Shown: positions 8,233-16,677 of the stretch, piece by piece
Layout: each line of letters opens with the position of its first letter
Position numbering within the stretch: position 1 is the stretch's first letter
Assembly: GCA_025455345.1 (NCBI GenBank)
Contig: JALOMS010000047.1
Location: 1 to 19,996 of the forward strand
Direction: 5' to 3'
From: Thermoflexibacter sp.
GTDB taxonomy: Bacteria; Bacteroidota; Bacteroidia; Cytophagales; Thermoflexibacteraceae
DNA length: 19,996 nucleotides
The notes under the pieces: generated by a model
Database searches by the model: none
What the model was told of the DNA's origin: nothing
Seen by the model: only the letters and a program-made list of their open reading frames with translations
Program-made: the position numbers and the translations under genes

Positions 8233-8285
8233 AATCGGTCAAAATTACTATATACTATCAGAGTATTAGATAATTTTAACCGATT
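8233..8285. terminator. Hairpin between convergent argS and the TPR protein gene
   Basis: A 15-base arm, 8233-8247, pairs with 8271-8285 with one imperfect position, and an inner ATACT/AGTAT stem (8252-8256 with 8262-8266) caps it. The odd pair is C-A on the plus strand but G-U on the minus strand, and only the minus strand is followed by a T-rich stretch (ATTTATTTTTAG), so it should work best for the minus-strand gene ending at 8320. A second small hairpin, TATCTG/CAGATA (8290-8306), lies beside it. Confidence 0.65.
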
Positions 8286-8319
8286 CAGGTATCTGATTTT
8301 CAGATAAATAAAACAATAA

Positions 8320-9717
8320 TTATTGCCCAGATTTTCTCATACGCAGGGTAGTGCTTCCGCCTATCCAACAACCCACATTAAGCACTTCTCCTTCTTTTCT
8401 ACCCAAAGTAAAACCATCAGTAACCGTAGGGAATTGACTTTTAGCTGTTGCCATTTTGCTACCATTTCCTGCTTTTGCATACATATCATAAGCGATAAGG
8501 AATATTGCACGCGACTGAACAGCATCACCACTGCTACATTGCTTATAGCTATTCATGTACAAATCTCCTATTAATTCGTAAGCATCTGCTGCCTTAGAAG
8601 CATCTGTAGATGCCGCTTTCAAAGCCATGCTACGTGCTTCGCCAAGTTTACCTTGCTTGCTAAACAACTTTGCTAATTTCAAAATATCTTCAGCTTTTAA
8701 TCTTGGGTCATTTTCTAATTCTATGGCTTCGTTCATGTATTTTACATAACCTTCTTCATCACCATTTGCTAATGCACGGTCAGCCAAAATGCCAGCTATA
8801 CTTGCTGTTCTTTCACCACTTGTATAAAGAATTTCCACAGTTTTAGTAAAAATATCTCCTTTGATACATTTAGCTTTTTCTTCTTCATTTTTGATTTTGA
8901 CAATAAAAGCTAAAATTTTCTTTGCCAAATCTATATCTTTTGGATTAGCTTGTAGTTTTGGATACATTTTGTTAGAAATGAAATCACAACCTACGGAAAC
9001 ACATTGTTCTAAGAAACCATCTACTGAAGTTTTTGCCTCTTCCCATGCTTCCTTGTTTTTTCCTTCTGTGATTTTACTATCTATGATTTGGATAATTTTT
9101 CCATACTTGTCCAAAATCACATCTTCATTCATGTCTTTGACTATGTTTTTCTTTTTGCACATCAAATCCATGTAATACACAAAAATTGAATTTTGTTTTA
9201 AGTTTGCACCACCTTTTTCTATGATTTTGTCATAATAATCATACAATTTATTAATCATTGCCGCATCAGGAATGACATTAGTTCTTTCTATCATTTCATA
9301 AGGGTAAAATTTGAGGGCTTTTCGCTCCATTACGTCCAATTTTTCCCCATAAATAGACATACGTTTGTCATACAAACTCAATACTCTTTCTTGGTATTTA
9401 ATTTTAGTATTTGCGTCTTTTTCCTCATCGGCTAAGGCTTCGTATAGTTTCAATCCGTTGATATACAAGGCTTCATTCAAGCAAGGGACATTGGTAAGAA
9501 GCCACTCATAAGGCTCTATTGCTCTACCATACTCTTTGAGTTTGAGGGCATCAGAAAATATAGTATATGTTTCTTTTGCCTTACCTGGGTTTTCACCCCA
9601 GCACCAATTTGCTTCACAGTTTGTGGGAGCGGGGGAGCAGTTACTTGTAGATTGTGCTGATAAGAGATTGACAGCCCCAGCTAATAAAAATGTAATGACC
9701 AATAACCTTTTCATCAT
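8320..9717 (-). CDS. Secreted TPR protein of the coaX-linked Bacteroidota family
   Basis: 465 residues with a signal peptide (about 1-22, cleavage after LLSAQ; two adjacent ATGs are possible starts). The mature protein begins with a Cys-rich stretch (CSPAPTNCEANWCWG) and continues with TPR-like helical pairs, for example YTIFSDALKLKEYGRAIEPY near the start and AEDILKLAKLFSKQGKLGEA towards the end. It closes with a distinctive C-terminus, GEVLNVGCWIGGSTTLRMR. It therefore acts in the periplasm or at the outer membrane; its role is unknown. From memory, coaX, an outer-membrane barrel gene and a secreted TPR protein commonly follow one another in Bacteroidota, often next to lipopolysaccharide export genes, which suggests an envelope role (not checked here). 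A 286-base gap with its own -7 box separates it from the barrel gene. Confidence 0.8.
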   Translation of the reverse strand: MMKRLLVITFLLAGAVNLLSAQSTSNCSPAPTNCEANWCWGENPGKAKETYTIFSDALKLKEYGRAIEPYEWLLTNVPCLNEALYINGLKLYEALADEEKDANTKIKYQERVLSLYDKRMSIYGEKLDVMERKALKFYPYEMIERTNVIPDAAMINKLYDYYDKIIEKGGANLKQNSIFVYYMDLMCKKKNIVKDMNEDVILDKYGKIIQIIDSKITEGKNKEAWEEAKTSVDGFLEQCVSVGCDFISNKMYPKLQANPKDIDLAKKILAFIVKIKNEEEKAKCIKGDIFTKTVEILYTSGERTASIAGILADRALANGDEEGYVKYMNEAIELENDPRLKAEDILKLAKLFSKQGKLGEARSMALKAASTDASKAADAYELIGDLYMNSYKQCSSGDAVQSRAIFLIAYDMYAKAGNGSKMATAKSQFPTVTDGFTLGRKEGEVLNVGCWIGGSTTLRMRKSGQ

Positions 9718-9801
9718 AGTTTACTGTTTTTAATAAATAAATAGGAATAGTTGATGTAAAATCTGTTTGATAAACAAGTTAAAATGAAACCGCAAGTTAA
9801 G

Positions 9802-9809
9802 CAAAATTA
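9802..9809 (-). promoter_or_regulatory. -7 box (TAATTTTG) upstream of the secreted TPR protein gene
   Basis: On the minus strand TAATTTTG lies about 85 bases before the ATG. It sits inside a 7-base inverted repeat, GCAAGTT (9792-9798) and AACTTGC (9815-9821), that could be an operator. No good -33 TTG was found. The rest of the 286-base gap (9718-10003) shows no gene, only weak inverted repeats around 9881-9907. Confidence 0.4.
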
Positions 9810-10003
9810 TCACAAACTTGCAAGATTTATTTTCTCTTGTTAGTTGGGTTGTCCATAAGTCAGGTTGATATCTGATATGTCTAAGTTAGTTTTAGGACTA
9901 ATTTAAGCATTTCATAGTAAGATATTGCATTATACAAGCCAAAAATTAAATTATTTGCAAATTTTAACTTAACCTTTTGTTAATGAATGAGCTATTGAAA
10001 TTT

Positions 10004-11260
10004 CTAACGAATTTTTCTACGATAGAACCACGCTTGGTCATTGACTGTGAGTCCGAGGTGTACCCTAAAAAAGTTTTCCTTGAGTACATTTTCACCTGCG
10101 CCACCTCTCTGCCCACCGATAAATGCGAAGTTAATACTTGACAATCCACGATTTACAGGGAGAGAAATCCCCAAACTAATGCTTGTTTCATTGAGTTGTT
10201 TGCCATTGAGCAAGTAAGGTAACATCGCATAGCTCACGCCTGCGCGATAGGTTACGCGAGCGAAATAATTGCCAATAGATTCAATATTAGGGATAATTTC
10301 ACCACCTATTGTAATTTTTTGAGAATTTTGGAGGGTATCTCTAAGTATCAAACCTGTGAATTTGCTCCAGTCTTGTAAAGTCAAGTCTATGCCAAAGGTA
10401 TAGCGGAAAGGTCTTTGGATACTGATACCAAATCCATATTTGGCAGGAAGGACTACGCTACCTTTGAGGTCGCGCGAGATAGTATCTGAGGCAAATATTT
10501 GCCCTGCCCTATCTCTCCTTTGCACAGAGCGCAATCGCTTGGTATTGAGGTCTGCTTCCAAATCATAAGTAGCACCGAAATTCAAAGATGTTTCTTTGGC
10601 TATTTTTACTCTATATGCGATACCTGTTTTGTAACTCAAATCTCCAAAGTTGGTTTGGTCAAAAAGAGCAACAGAGTAGCTTAGCTGATTATCAATGATT
10701 TTTGAAATAGAGGCAGTGCTAATCGCTCCAAAATTATAATTTGCTTGGATTCCTATGGATAGCCCTTTGGTCAAAGCAAATCCACTGGATAGAAAAGCCT
10801 GCGTAAGTCCTCCTGTACCTTCGTAAGAATACTCGATAAAGGAAGGAGATTGAGGGATTTTTTGTTCAAATTTGTCTATATAATTTACACTGCTATAAGG
10901 CTTTAGCCCCATTCCCAAAGTCCAATGACGAGTAAGCGGAAAGGCAAAAGTAAGGTAAGATAGATTGCCTGTACTATTTTTTTCATTGGCATTATTGTTA
11001 GAAATAACCTTGTATTCTGCAAATACTGCGGCTTCGTAGGCGGTCAAAGTATTGCGAGTGAGTAAGGCGGGATTGACCAAGTTAATATATGCTTGACTTC
11101 CATTACTCACACCCAAGCCTCCCATACCGATATTGTACATAGAGCCTATTTCTGACAATTGCCCAATCCCTAAACGCGAATAAGGCGCATTACCGCTTTG
11201 TGCAAGGGTGGTATAGCTAAAAAAGGTGATAAATAGAACTATAAGAAAGAATTTATTCAT
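10004..11260 (-). CDS. Outer-membrane beta-barrel protein, coaX-linked
   Basis: 418 residues. A signal peptide (about 1-21, ending TTLAQ) is followed by the motif SGNAPYSRLGIGQLSEIGSM and a Gly-rich stretch, GMGGLGVSNGSQAYINLVNP. This is the start seen in Bacteroidota outer-membrane proteins loosely related to the OmpP1/FadL transport family. The rest alternates polar and aromatic/hydrophobic residues, as in amphipathic strands, with recurring LGMGLKPYSS, SIGIQANYNFG and SLNFGATYDL-like segments. It is probably a 10-plus-strand barrel; transported substrate unknown. Its ATG is 40 bases after the coaX stop with no terminator between, so the two genes are probably cotranscribed. The FadL assignment is by pattern only. 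Confidence 0.8.
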   Translation of the reverse strand: MNKFFLIVLFITFFSYTTLAQSGNAPYSRLGIGQLSEIGSMYNIGMGGLGVSNGSQAYINLVNPALLTRNTLTAYEAAVFAEYKVISNNNANEKNSTGNLSYLTFAFPLTRHWTLGMGLKPYSSVNYIDKFEQKIPQSPSFIEYSYEGTGGLTQAFLSSGFALTKGLSIGIQANYNFGAISTASISKIIDNQLSYSVALFDQTNFGDLSYKTGIAYRVKIAKETSLNFGATYDLEADLNTKRLRSVQRRDRAGQIFASDTISRDLKGSVVLPAKYGFGISIQRPFRYTFGIDLTLQDWSKFTGLILRDTLQNSQKITIGGEIIPNIESIGNYFARVTYRAGVSYAMLPYLLNGKQLNETSISLGISLPVNRGLSSINFAFIGGQRGGAGENVLKENFFRVHLGLTVNDQAWFYRRKIR

Positions 11261-11300
11261 GTTTTTTTAATGTCTTTTAAGAATAATAATAACTTAGGCA

Positions 11301-12068
11301 TTATCTAAGCTCCAGATTGTATTGTAATATGCGATTTAGACCAATAAACAAAACATCTTGTTGGTAAGAGAGCAAAAGTGCTGTGTTTTTCAGCTTGTCT
11401 TTGACCAATTCGTATAAGAATAGACCATCGCCACCACAAAAGATAACTTGTAAATTCCCAAATTTTTCTTTAAACAAGTCTATCATACCTTCTATCTCGT
11501 GTATAATTCCATTGATTACTCCGCTCACCATTGAGGTCTGCGTACTCTCCCCAATGAATGAATTTTCTTTGGTGTAATTTGACTTAGAGAACAAGGGCAG
11601 TTTTGCTGTAAACTCATGCAAAGCCCTAAAACGCATCTGCAATCCAAGTGAAATAGCTCCTCCATGATACTGAAGATGGCTATCTATGTAATCAAATGTG
11701 ATACAAGTTCCCGCATCTATCAATAAACTATTCGTATTTGGATAGAGAATGGTTGCACCTGTAACTGCCGCTACCCTGTCCATACCCAATGTCGCAGGTG
11801 TTTTGTAAAGCACTTTGATAGGTAGGGGCAGTAAGTAGCTTAGCTTAAATACACTAACAGAGGAAGTAATCCACGGAGGCGTACATATACTTAATAATTT
11901 TTCAGCATGGTGATTGACGGAGGAAAAAATGATATGATTGATTTTTTCTTGAGCCAACACATTCATGAGGGCTTTCTCATCAAGGTTTTCTATGCGCTTA
12001 ATCACCCTATTATCTACAAATATAGCCGCCTTTGCTGATGTATTTCCTACGTCTATTACTAAATTCAT
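11301..12068 (-). CDS. coaX: Type III pantothenate kinase
   Basis: First step of coenzyme A synthesis: phosphorylates pantothenate with ATP; cytoplasmic, usually dimeric and needing a monovalent cation. 255 residues, normal for CoaX. Motifs seen: the phosphate-1 loop IDVGNTSAKAAIF (residues 5-17, Asp6), TPATLGMDRVAAVTGA (90-105) with the pantothenate-contacting GMDR, LLIDAGTCITFDYI (115-128, Asp118) and GGAISLG (136-142). This pattern separates it from the unrelated type I (CoaA) and type II enzymes. Upstream, 69 bases away, is the HAMP-GAF protein gene; downstream, 40 bases away, the barrel gene. A sequence one base away from the -7 consensus (CAACTTTG at 12103-12110) precedes it, so it might have its own promoter. 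Confidence 0.95.
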   Translation of the reverse strand: MNLVIDVGNTSAKAAIFVDNRVIKRIENLDEKALMNVLAQEKINHIIFSSVNHHAEKLLSICTPPWITSSVSVFKLSYLLPLPIKVLYKTPATLGMDRVAAVTGATILYPNTNSLLIDAGTCITFDYIDSHLQYHGGAISLGLQMRFRALHEFTAKLPLFSKSNYTKENSFIGESTQTSMVSGVINGIIHEIEGMIDLFKEKFGNLQVIFCGGDGLFLYELVKDKLKNTALLLSYQQDVLFIGLNRILQYNLELR

Positions 12069-12137
12069 TAGTATCTAAAATCTCATTTATTTTTCCAAGG
12101 CGCAAAGTTGGTAAATTTTGTAAGATAACGGAGAGGG

Positions 12138-13394
12138 TTAAGTTTTTTTAACATTCTGCAATTTTGCTTTCAAGTCTGCTATTTCTGTGTCTTTTTCCGA
12201 GAGTTGTTGTTCGTATTGGTCTATTTTGATTACCAAGTCATTTTCTTTTTTCTTAGTGTTTTCGAAGGATTTCCGCAAGATTTGCTCATTAGCAATCATC
12301 TTTTTGTTGGTTGCTTCCAACTCCAATTGATTTCTTGACATTTCCTCTTGGGTACTTTGGAGTTCTTCTACATTTTGGCGCATCTCTTCCTCTTGCGCTC
12401 TAAGTTGCTCAGTTAGCATTTGGGCATCTTCGAGAAGTTTCTTTGTTTTCTCATTGGATTTGACATTAGAAATCGTTGCAGCAATATTTTCTCCTAATTT
12501 CTCAATAAACTGAACTTGATAAGCGGGAAAAGACTGAAAAGAAGCAAGTTCTACCAATCCAAAAACTTGTTGGTTCACTCGCATAGGCACGATAAGAAGT
12601 TGGTGCGGCATAGCTTCGCCTAAGCCAGAAACTACTTTGGTATAATCTTTTGGAATATCCTCTAATATAAGGGTTTCATTTTGTAAATACGTTTGTCCTA
12701 TCAATCCCTCTCCAATTTCTATCTTTTTTTCTAAAAATTTCTTTTCATCATAGGCATAACAGGCATAAAGTTCTAAGAAACGCTGTTCTATGGGCAAGGT
12801 CGTATCATTAACAATGAAAAGACCTCCTTGCTGTGCCTTTATATATTTGACCAAATTGGCAATGATATTATCACATAGCGCATGAATATTGTCATTATTA
12901 GAGCGCAGGATATAGACAAACTGCGCCATGCCTTCTGTTGACCAATTGCGTTGGTGTTCTTCCTCTGCAATTTTTTGGATTTGCCAACTCATGCTTAAGA
13001 GTGCTTTGGATAGGTTATCTTCCCCTTGAAAGCTGGTCAGAGCTATATCTACATTGCCTTTTTCTATTTTTTTTATAAAATCTGTGGCATGGTTAATATT
13101 GGCTACTATTTGGTTTATTCCTTTGGCTATCTCGTCTATCTCTCCGAGCGCGGTTTGCATGATAGATTGTTTGAGATTCCCTTTGGCAATATGAGTCGTC
13201 TGTTTTGCCAAGCGACCTAAAGGGCGCAACAGCAAGAAGTACAATACTAAATACAACAATCCCAAGCATAAAGCCAAAGACAAAAATACAATTTCATCTA
13301 TGTATTTATCAGGTTTACTCAGACTTAAATATGCAAAAATCAACAAACTCAACAAGAGCGTTAGGATTGCATAAATGCTATTGCGTAGTACCAT
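12138..13394 (-). CDS. Membrane HAMP-GAF coiled-coil signalling protein without a catalytic domain
   Basis: 418 residues. Two transmembrane helices (about 8-26 and 34-56) are separated by only a short loop, so there is no large external sensor. A HAMP linker follows (about 57-110, starting RPLGRLAKQTTHIAKGNLKQ), then a second HAMP-like helix, a GAF domain (about 160-310, with EIGEGLIGQTYLQNETLILEDIP cut into EGLIGQTYL and LILEDIP, then IVPMRVNQQVFGLVELAS), and a long coiled coil to the C-terminus (about 311-415) rich in EEEMRQNVEELQSTQEEMSR. In related Cytophagales proteins such a coil usually leads into a PAS, kinase or phosphatase domain; here the gene ends there. It may pass a signal to a partner such as the histidine kinase encoded 73 bases upstream (inference). 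Confidence 0.85.
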   Translation of the reverse strand: MVLRNSIYAILTLLLSLLIFAYLSLSKPDKYIDEIVFLSLALCLGLLYLVLYFLLLRPLGRLAKQTTHIAKGNLKQSIMQTALGEIDEIAKGINQIVANINHATDFIKKIEKGNVDIALTSFQGEDNLSKALLSMSWQIQKIAEEEHQRNWSTEGMAQFVYILRSNNDNIHALCDNIIANLVKYIKAQQGGLFIVNDTTLPIEQRFLELYACYAYDEKKFLEKKIEIGEGLIGQTYLQNETLILEDIPKDYTKVVSGLGEAMPHQLLIVPMRVNQQVFGLVELASFQSFPAYQVQFIEKLGENIAATISNVKSNEKTKKLLEDAQMLTEQLRAQEEEMRQNVEELQSTQEEMSRNQLELEATNKKMIANEQILRKSFENTKKKENDLVIKIDQYEQQLSEKDTEIADLKAKLQNVKKT

Positions 13395-13467
13395 TTCCTA
13401 TTTTTATTAAATTTGATTAGCTAAAAATAAGAAGGTGTTTTTATATTTTCAATATTTTGGAGAGATT

Positions 13468-15447
13468 TTATTGATGAAAGCTGTTATTGGGAAGATGAAT
13501 CACAAATGCACTGCCTTTGAACAGTGTACTACTTACTTCTATATAACCACCATTTTTTTCTACCATTTCTTTGCAAAGTAATAAGCCCAGTCCTATGCCT
13601 TTCTCATCTCGTGTTCCTCTTGTACTGACTTGCAACTGGTTATTAAATAGGCTTTTTACCTGCTCTTCTGTCATTCCTATGCCTGTATCTGCCACAGTAA
13701 TAGCCACAAAGTTTTCTTCGAGTTGGGCTGCGACATTGATTTCTCCGCCTTCTGGTGTAAATTTGAGGGCGTTATTAATCAAATTCCGAAGGATTAACTT
13801 TACTTGATTCACATCTGCAAAGATATATGTATGAGGGGGAATTTGTTGGTTCAGTCTAATTTGTTTTACTTTGGCTACTTCTGCAAATAGTGCAAAATTT
13901 TCGTTGATAATGTCTTGTATATGAATATTTTGTGGAGATATTTTTATTCCCCCCATTTGAGAATATGACCAATGCAGGAGATTGTCCAAGGTGTCATGTA
14001 TGCCACTTATGCTACTACTTAACTTTGGATAGAAAATGCTCATGAACTCATCTGGCGTAACTTGATTGTTTCCTATTAAGTCCATTAGGTTTTTTAAGCT
14101 ACCTATGGGGCTACGGAGGTCGTGAGAAACGATAGAAAATAATTTGTCTTTTGTAATATTTGCCGTTTGTAATTGGATATTTTGTTTTTCTACGAGGTCT
14201 TTTTGGGATTCTATTTCCTCTTTGCTTTGGGTTAGTTCTTCATTTTGGCTTTCGATTTCTTCATTTTTTTCTTGTAATATCAAATTACTTTTCTTTTTCT
14301 GCCTGTTATTACGCATTATCAATGCTAATATGAACAATAGGGCAAGAAAAATAATAGAAAATATGATAATATATCCGTTTCTTTCTTCTTTGACCAATTC
14401 TTTCTCTTTTTCTAACAAAGCTATCTTGACTTCTTGCTTCTCTTTCTCATATTCGGATTGAATAGTTGTTACTTTTTTATTCGTTTCTTCATTGAGGAGA
14501 GAATCTTTGAGTGTAGTAAAAGAGAGATGATATTGGTATGCTTCTTTGTATCTATCTTGAGCGGCATAACTTTCTGATAATCCTTGGTAAGAGTCTCTCA
14601 ATAGACCTTTGCTATCTAATTCGTTGATAATAGGTATTTGCTGAAGATAAAGAATTTCTGCAATTGCGGGTTTACCTTGTTTTAGATAAATCTCACCCAT
14701 CAAAAGATTGTTAATCACTACATTAGTCTTATCTCCTGCTTTATAATAATGCTCATTGGCAGATTGCAAATAAAACAAAGCAGAATCATAGACCTGCGTA
14801 TATTTGTAGATGATACCTTTGGTAGATAGGCACCACCCAAGAAAATCCTCATTATCAAACTGTTTGGCTATGGCGATAGATTTATTGGTATATTGGTGAG
14901 CAAGGTCAATATGCTGATTAGTAACCCCATAAATACTGGCAATCATATTATACGTAGCGGCGAGGCTACTACTTTGACCTTTTTGCTCAAATATCACTAA
15001 TGCCTTTTGGTGATACTCCAATGCCACATCATATTTCTTAAGATTGTTGCCGTAAATAATACCTAACAATAAATAAGCATCGGCTACTCCAGCTAAGTCC
15101 TTGTTCCGTTCTGCTATTCTAAGGGATTGAGTAGCATATTCTATACCTTTAGCATAGTTGCCCTGTCGGGCTTCATAATCTCCAAGCCGATTCAGTAAAA
15201 GATATTCCCCCCTGTCAAATTTGAGTTTTTGGGCAAGAGCAATACCCTCAAGGGTATAATTTTTCATTTTTTGAGGATTAGACGCAAGATATTCCCAAGC
15301 TAAATTATGATAAGTCAATACTTTCGAAGTATCATTAGGTGAGTTTTGGAGTGTATTCTCAAGGCTATCAATGCTTCGCTTGTGCTGTGCGAAAATAGAA
15401 TTCCCAACCAAACAAATAGTGATTAAAAAAGATAAAATAACCTTCAT
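13468..15447 (-). CDS. TPR-containing sensor histidine kinase
   Basis: Two-component sensor. I start at ATG 15447 rather than the in-frame ATG at 15468 because this gives a proper signal peptide (MKVILSFLITICLVGNSIFAQ). Residues about 30-320 are periplasmic TPR repeats, then a charged helix, one transmembrane segment (about 358-379), a coiled coil (about 385-430) and the kinase core. The core has an H box FSIVSHDLRSPIGSL with His442, an N box LRNLINNALKFTPEGG, G1 VADTGIGM and G2 GIGLGLLLCKEM, so the kinase appears intact. No receiver domain or response-regulator gene is adjacent. The ligand is unknown; TPR sensor kinases of this form are common in Bacteroidota. A good promoter lies 49 bases upstream, and the HAMP-GAF gene, coaX and barrel gene follow closely and may share the transcript. 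659 residues. Confidence 0.92.
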   Translation of the reverse strand: MKVILSFLITICLVGNSIFAQHKRSIDSLENTLQNSPNDTSKVLTYHNLAWEYLASNPQKMKNYTLEGIALAQKLKFDRGEYLLLNRLGDYEARQGNYAKGIEYATQSLRIAERNKDLAGVADAYLLLGIIYGNNLKKYDVALEYHQKALVIFEQKGQSSSLAATYNMIASIYGVTNQHIDLAHQYTNKSIAIAKQFDNEDFLGWCLSTKGIIYKYTQVYDSALFYLQSANEHYYKAGDKTNVVINNLLMGEIYLKQGKPAIAEILYLQQIPIINELDSKGLLRDSYQGLSESYAAQDRYKEAYQYHLSFTTLKDSLLNEETNKKVTTIQSEYEKEKQEVKIALLEKEKELVKEERNGYIIIFSIIFLALLFILALIMRNNRQKKKSNLILQEKNEEIESQNEELTQSKEEIESQKDLVEKQNIQLQTANITKDKLFSIVSHDLRSPIGSLKNLMDLIGNNQVTPDEFMSIFYPKLSSSISGIHDTLDNLLHWSYSQMGGIKISPQNIHIQDIINENFALFAEVAKVKQIRLNQQIPPHTYIFADVNQVKLILRNLINNALKFTPEGGEINVAAQLEENFVAITVADTGIGMTEEQVKSLFNNQLQVSTRGTRDEKGIGLGLLLCKEMVEKNGGYIEVSSTLFKGSAFVIHLPNNSFHQ

Positions 15448-15495
15448 TGGGTCATGTTTAAGTAGCAAAGCACGAATATTCTAAGCAATGACTTA

Positions 15496-15527
15496 CAAAA
15501 TTAGAAATGCCTATTCTTTTATTACAA
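15496..15527 (-). promoter_or_regulatory. Bacteroidota-type promoter of the sensor kinase gene
   Basis: On the minus strand TTG (15527-15525) is followed after 21 bases by TAATTTTG (15503-15496), matching the TTG / TAnnTTTG consensus. This predicts a transcript start near 15490 and a leader of about 40 bases before the ATG at 15447. It lies just downstream of the preceding terminator. Confidence 0.65.
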
Positions 15528-15548
15528 AATAAATAAGAAAATTTTTAC

Positions 15549-15587
15549 AAAAAAAGGTAACTCATTAGTTTTAATGAGTTACCTTTT
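15549..15587 (-). terminator. Strong hairpin terminator after the Crp/Fnr gene
   Basis: A perfect 16-base stem (15552-15567 with 15572-15587) around a four-base loop, AAAC on the minus strand, begins 28 bases after the stop of the Crp/Fnr gene. On the minus strand it ends in seven consecutive T (15555-15549), so it acts as an intrinsic terminator separating that gene from the kinase operon. The stem holds GGTAACTCATTA. Confidence 0.88.
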
Positions 15588-15615
15588 GATAAAATAAATA
15601 TTCTGATTTTAAGTC

Positions 15616-16329
15616 TTAATCGTACAAGCTACTAATATATAACAGTTTATCAAAATCCAATATCCTTATACGCCTTTTATCAATCTCGATAAGGTTTTCA
15701 TCTTTGAATTCAGAAATTGTGCGGATTGCTGTTTCTTTGACTGTTCCTACTAAACTTGCTAAGTCTTCTCTTGTAAGGTTAATGTAAGTTTTATCTTCTT
15801 TTTTCTCAAATTGGTTTTTACCAGCTAATAAAACAAGAGCCTCTGCAATACGTCCCCTTACAGGCTTATAGGCAATATTCCCAAGTTTTGTTTCCATTTC
15901 ATCAGCGTCTTTGCATATCATCTGAAGTAGTGCCTCATAGAACTTTTTATTGTTTTGCATGACATTAAAAAATTCTGATTTGGGTACTAAGCAGATTGTT
16001 GCATCCTCGATAGCAACTGCTGTATCTGTATAAGGACGGTGAGCAATCAAAGAGCGATAACCTAAGAAGTCGCCTGGACCTGCTATTCTCATGATTTGCT
16101 CTCTACCGTTGCTATTTAGCTTACTTATTTTAACGCTCCCCTCATAGATACAGTACAATCCAATAGGCATAGCATTTTCATGGAATACTATTTGACTTTT
16201 TCTATACATATTGCAGGTTTTCATTTGGCTTACATGCTCAACTTCTTCCTGTTTACACATACAAAATAGAGATTTATCGCGTATCCCACAAGTTTCACAT
16301 TTAGGAAGTGTAAATTTCATAACATTCAA
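15616..16329 (-). CDS. Crp/Fnr family transcription regulator with Cys-rich N-terminus
   Basis: 237 residues. A cyclic-nucleotide-binding-type beta-barrel (about 40-130, with GLYCIYEGSVKISKLNSNGR and AGPGDFLGYRSL) is followed by the long dimer helix (about 125-150) and a winged helix-turn-helix (about 183-225, LTREDLASLVGTVKETAIRT, recognition helix TVKETAIRTISEF). The N-terminus has CETCGIRDKSLFCMC, giving Cys11, 14, 23 and 25, plus Cys39, similar in placement to the three N-terminal iron-sulfur ligands of FNR. Whether it binds a cluster, haem or nothing is unknown; the barrel lacks an obvious complete cAMP phosphate-binding set. Starts at ATG 16329; a second ATG three codons later is possible. 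A long dyad lies just upstream, so autoregulation is possible. Confidence 0.9.
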   Translation of the reverse strand: MNVMKFTLPKCETCGIRDKSLFCMCKQEEVEHVSQMKTCNMYRKSQIVFHENAMPIGLYCIYEGSVKISKLNSNGREQIMRIAGPGDFLGYRSLIAHRPYTDTAVAIEDATICLVPKSEFFNVMQNNKKFYEALLQMICKDADEMETKLGNIAYKPVRGRIAEALVLLAGKNQFEKKEDKTYINLTREDLASLVGTVKETAIRTISEFKDENLIEIDKRRIRILDFDKLLYISSLYD

Positions 16330-16344
16330 CTTGTTTGTTAAAAT

Positions 16345-16381
16345 TTTATAAGTTTCTATTACATTAGCTAAAACTTATAAA
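16345..16381. promoter_or_regulatory. 11-base perfect inverted repeat upstream of the Crp/Fnr gene
   Basis: TTTATAAGTTT (16345-16355) and AAACTTATAAA (16371-16381) are exact inverted repeats separated by 15 bases, starting 16 bases before the regulator's ATG. Arm centres are 26 bases apart, about 2.5 helical turns. It could be an operator bound by a dimer, or a hairpin in the mRNA leader. It does not contain a classical TTGAT-N4-ATCAA Fnr site. Confidence 0.4.
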
Positions 16382-16643
16382 CATCTGATTTTAAATTTTC
16401 AGTTGTTCAGGTATGTTTGTTTTTGCACAAACGCAAGCGAGTGTATTTGTTTATATACAAAGATAAAGATTTTTTATAAAGTTCCTAAAAATCTTTATTT
16501 GCTTCAAATTTTTGGCGATAAAATTTTTGAGAGGCTACCAAAAACTATACTTTTAGGTAGTTTTCCGTCGCAAATAGAGTGGAGGTGTTGAGGAAATATA
16601 TAAGGCTATTTTCCTATAATCTCTTATATTGAGAAATTTGTTT
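16382..16643. other. Intergenic region between divergent Crp/Fnr gene and der, no convincing gene
   Basis: The 348-base gap between these divergent genes (16330-16677) holds the dyad next to the regulator and the der -7 box at its right end. Between them I see only AT-rich sequence and a weak imperfect hairpin, AGGAAATA (16591-16598) with TATTTTCCT (16607-16615). A plus-strand frame at 16403-16591 has no protein-like features except a short LPKTILLGSFPS stretch and is not called. Confidence 0.5.
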
Positions 16644-16651
16644 TATCTTTG
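16644..16651 (+). promoter_or_regulatory. -7 box (TATCTTTG) upstream of der
   Basis: TATCTTTG matches the TAnnTTTG element, is followed by GC-rich CGGGC and ends 26 bases before the der ATG, predicting a leader of about 20 bases. No TTG lies at the usual -33 spacing. Confidence 0.5.
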
Positions 16652-16677
16652 CGGGCTAAAAAATTTAAAATCTAATT

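Noticed and set aside
8290..8306. TATCTG/CAGATA mini-hairpin after the secreted TPR gene
   Set aside because: Only six base pairs and no T-run of its own; noted beside the larger hairpin but not called as a separate terminator.
16403..16591. 62-codon plus-strand frame between the Crp/Fnr gene and der, with LPKTILLGSFPS near its end
   Set aside because: The rest is low-complexity AT-rich translation with many Cys, Phe and Tyr, there is no promoter or ribosome-binding site, and the short motif alone is too weak to call a gene or relic.
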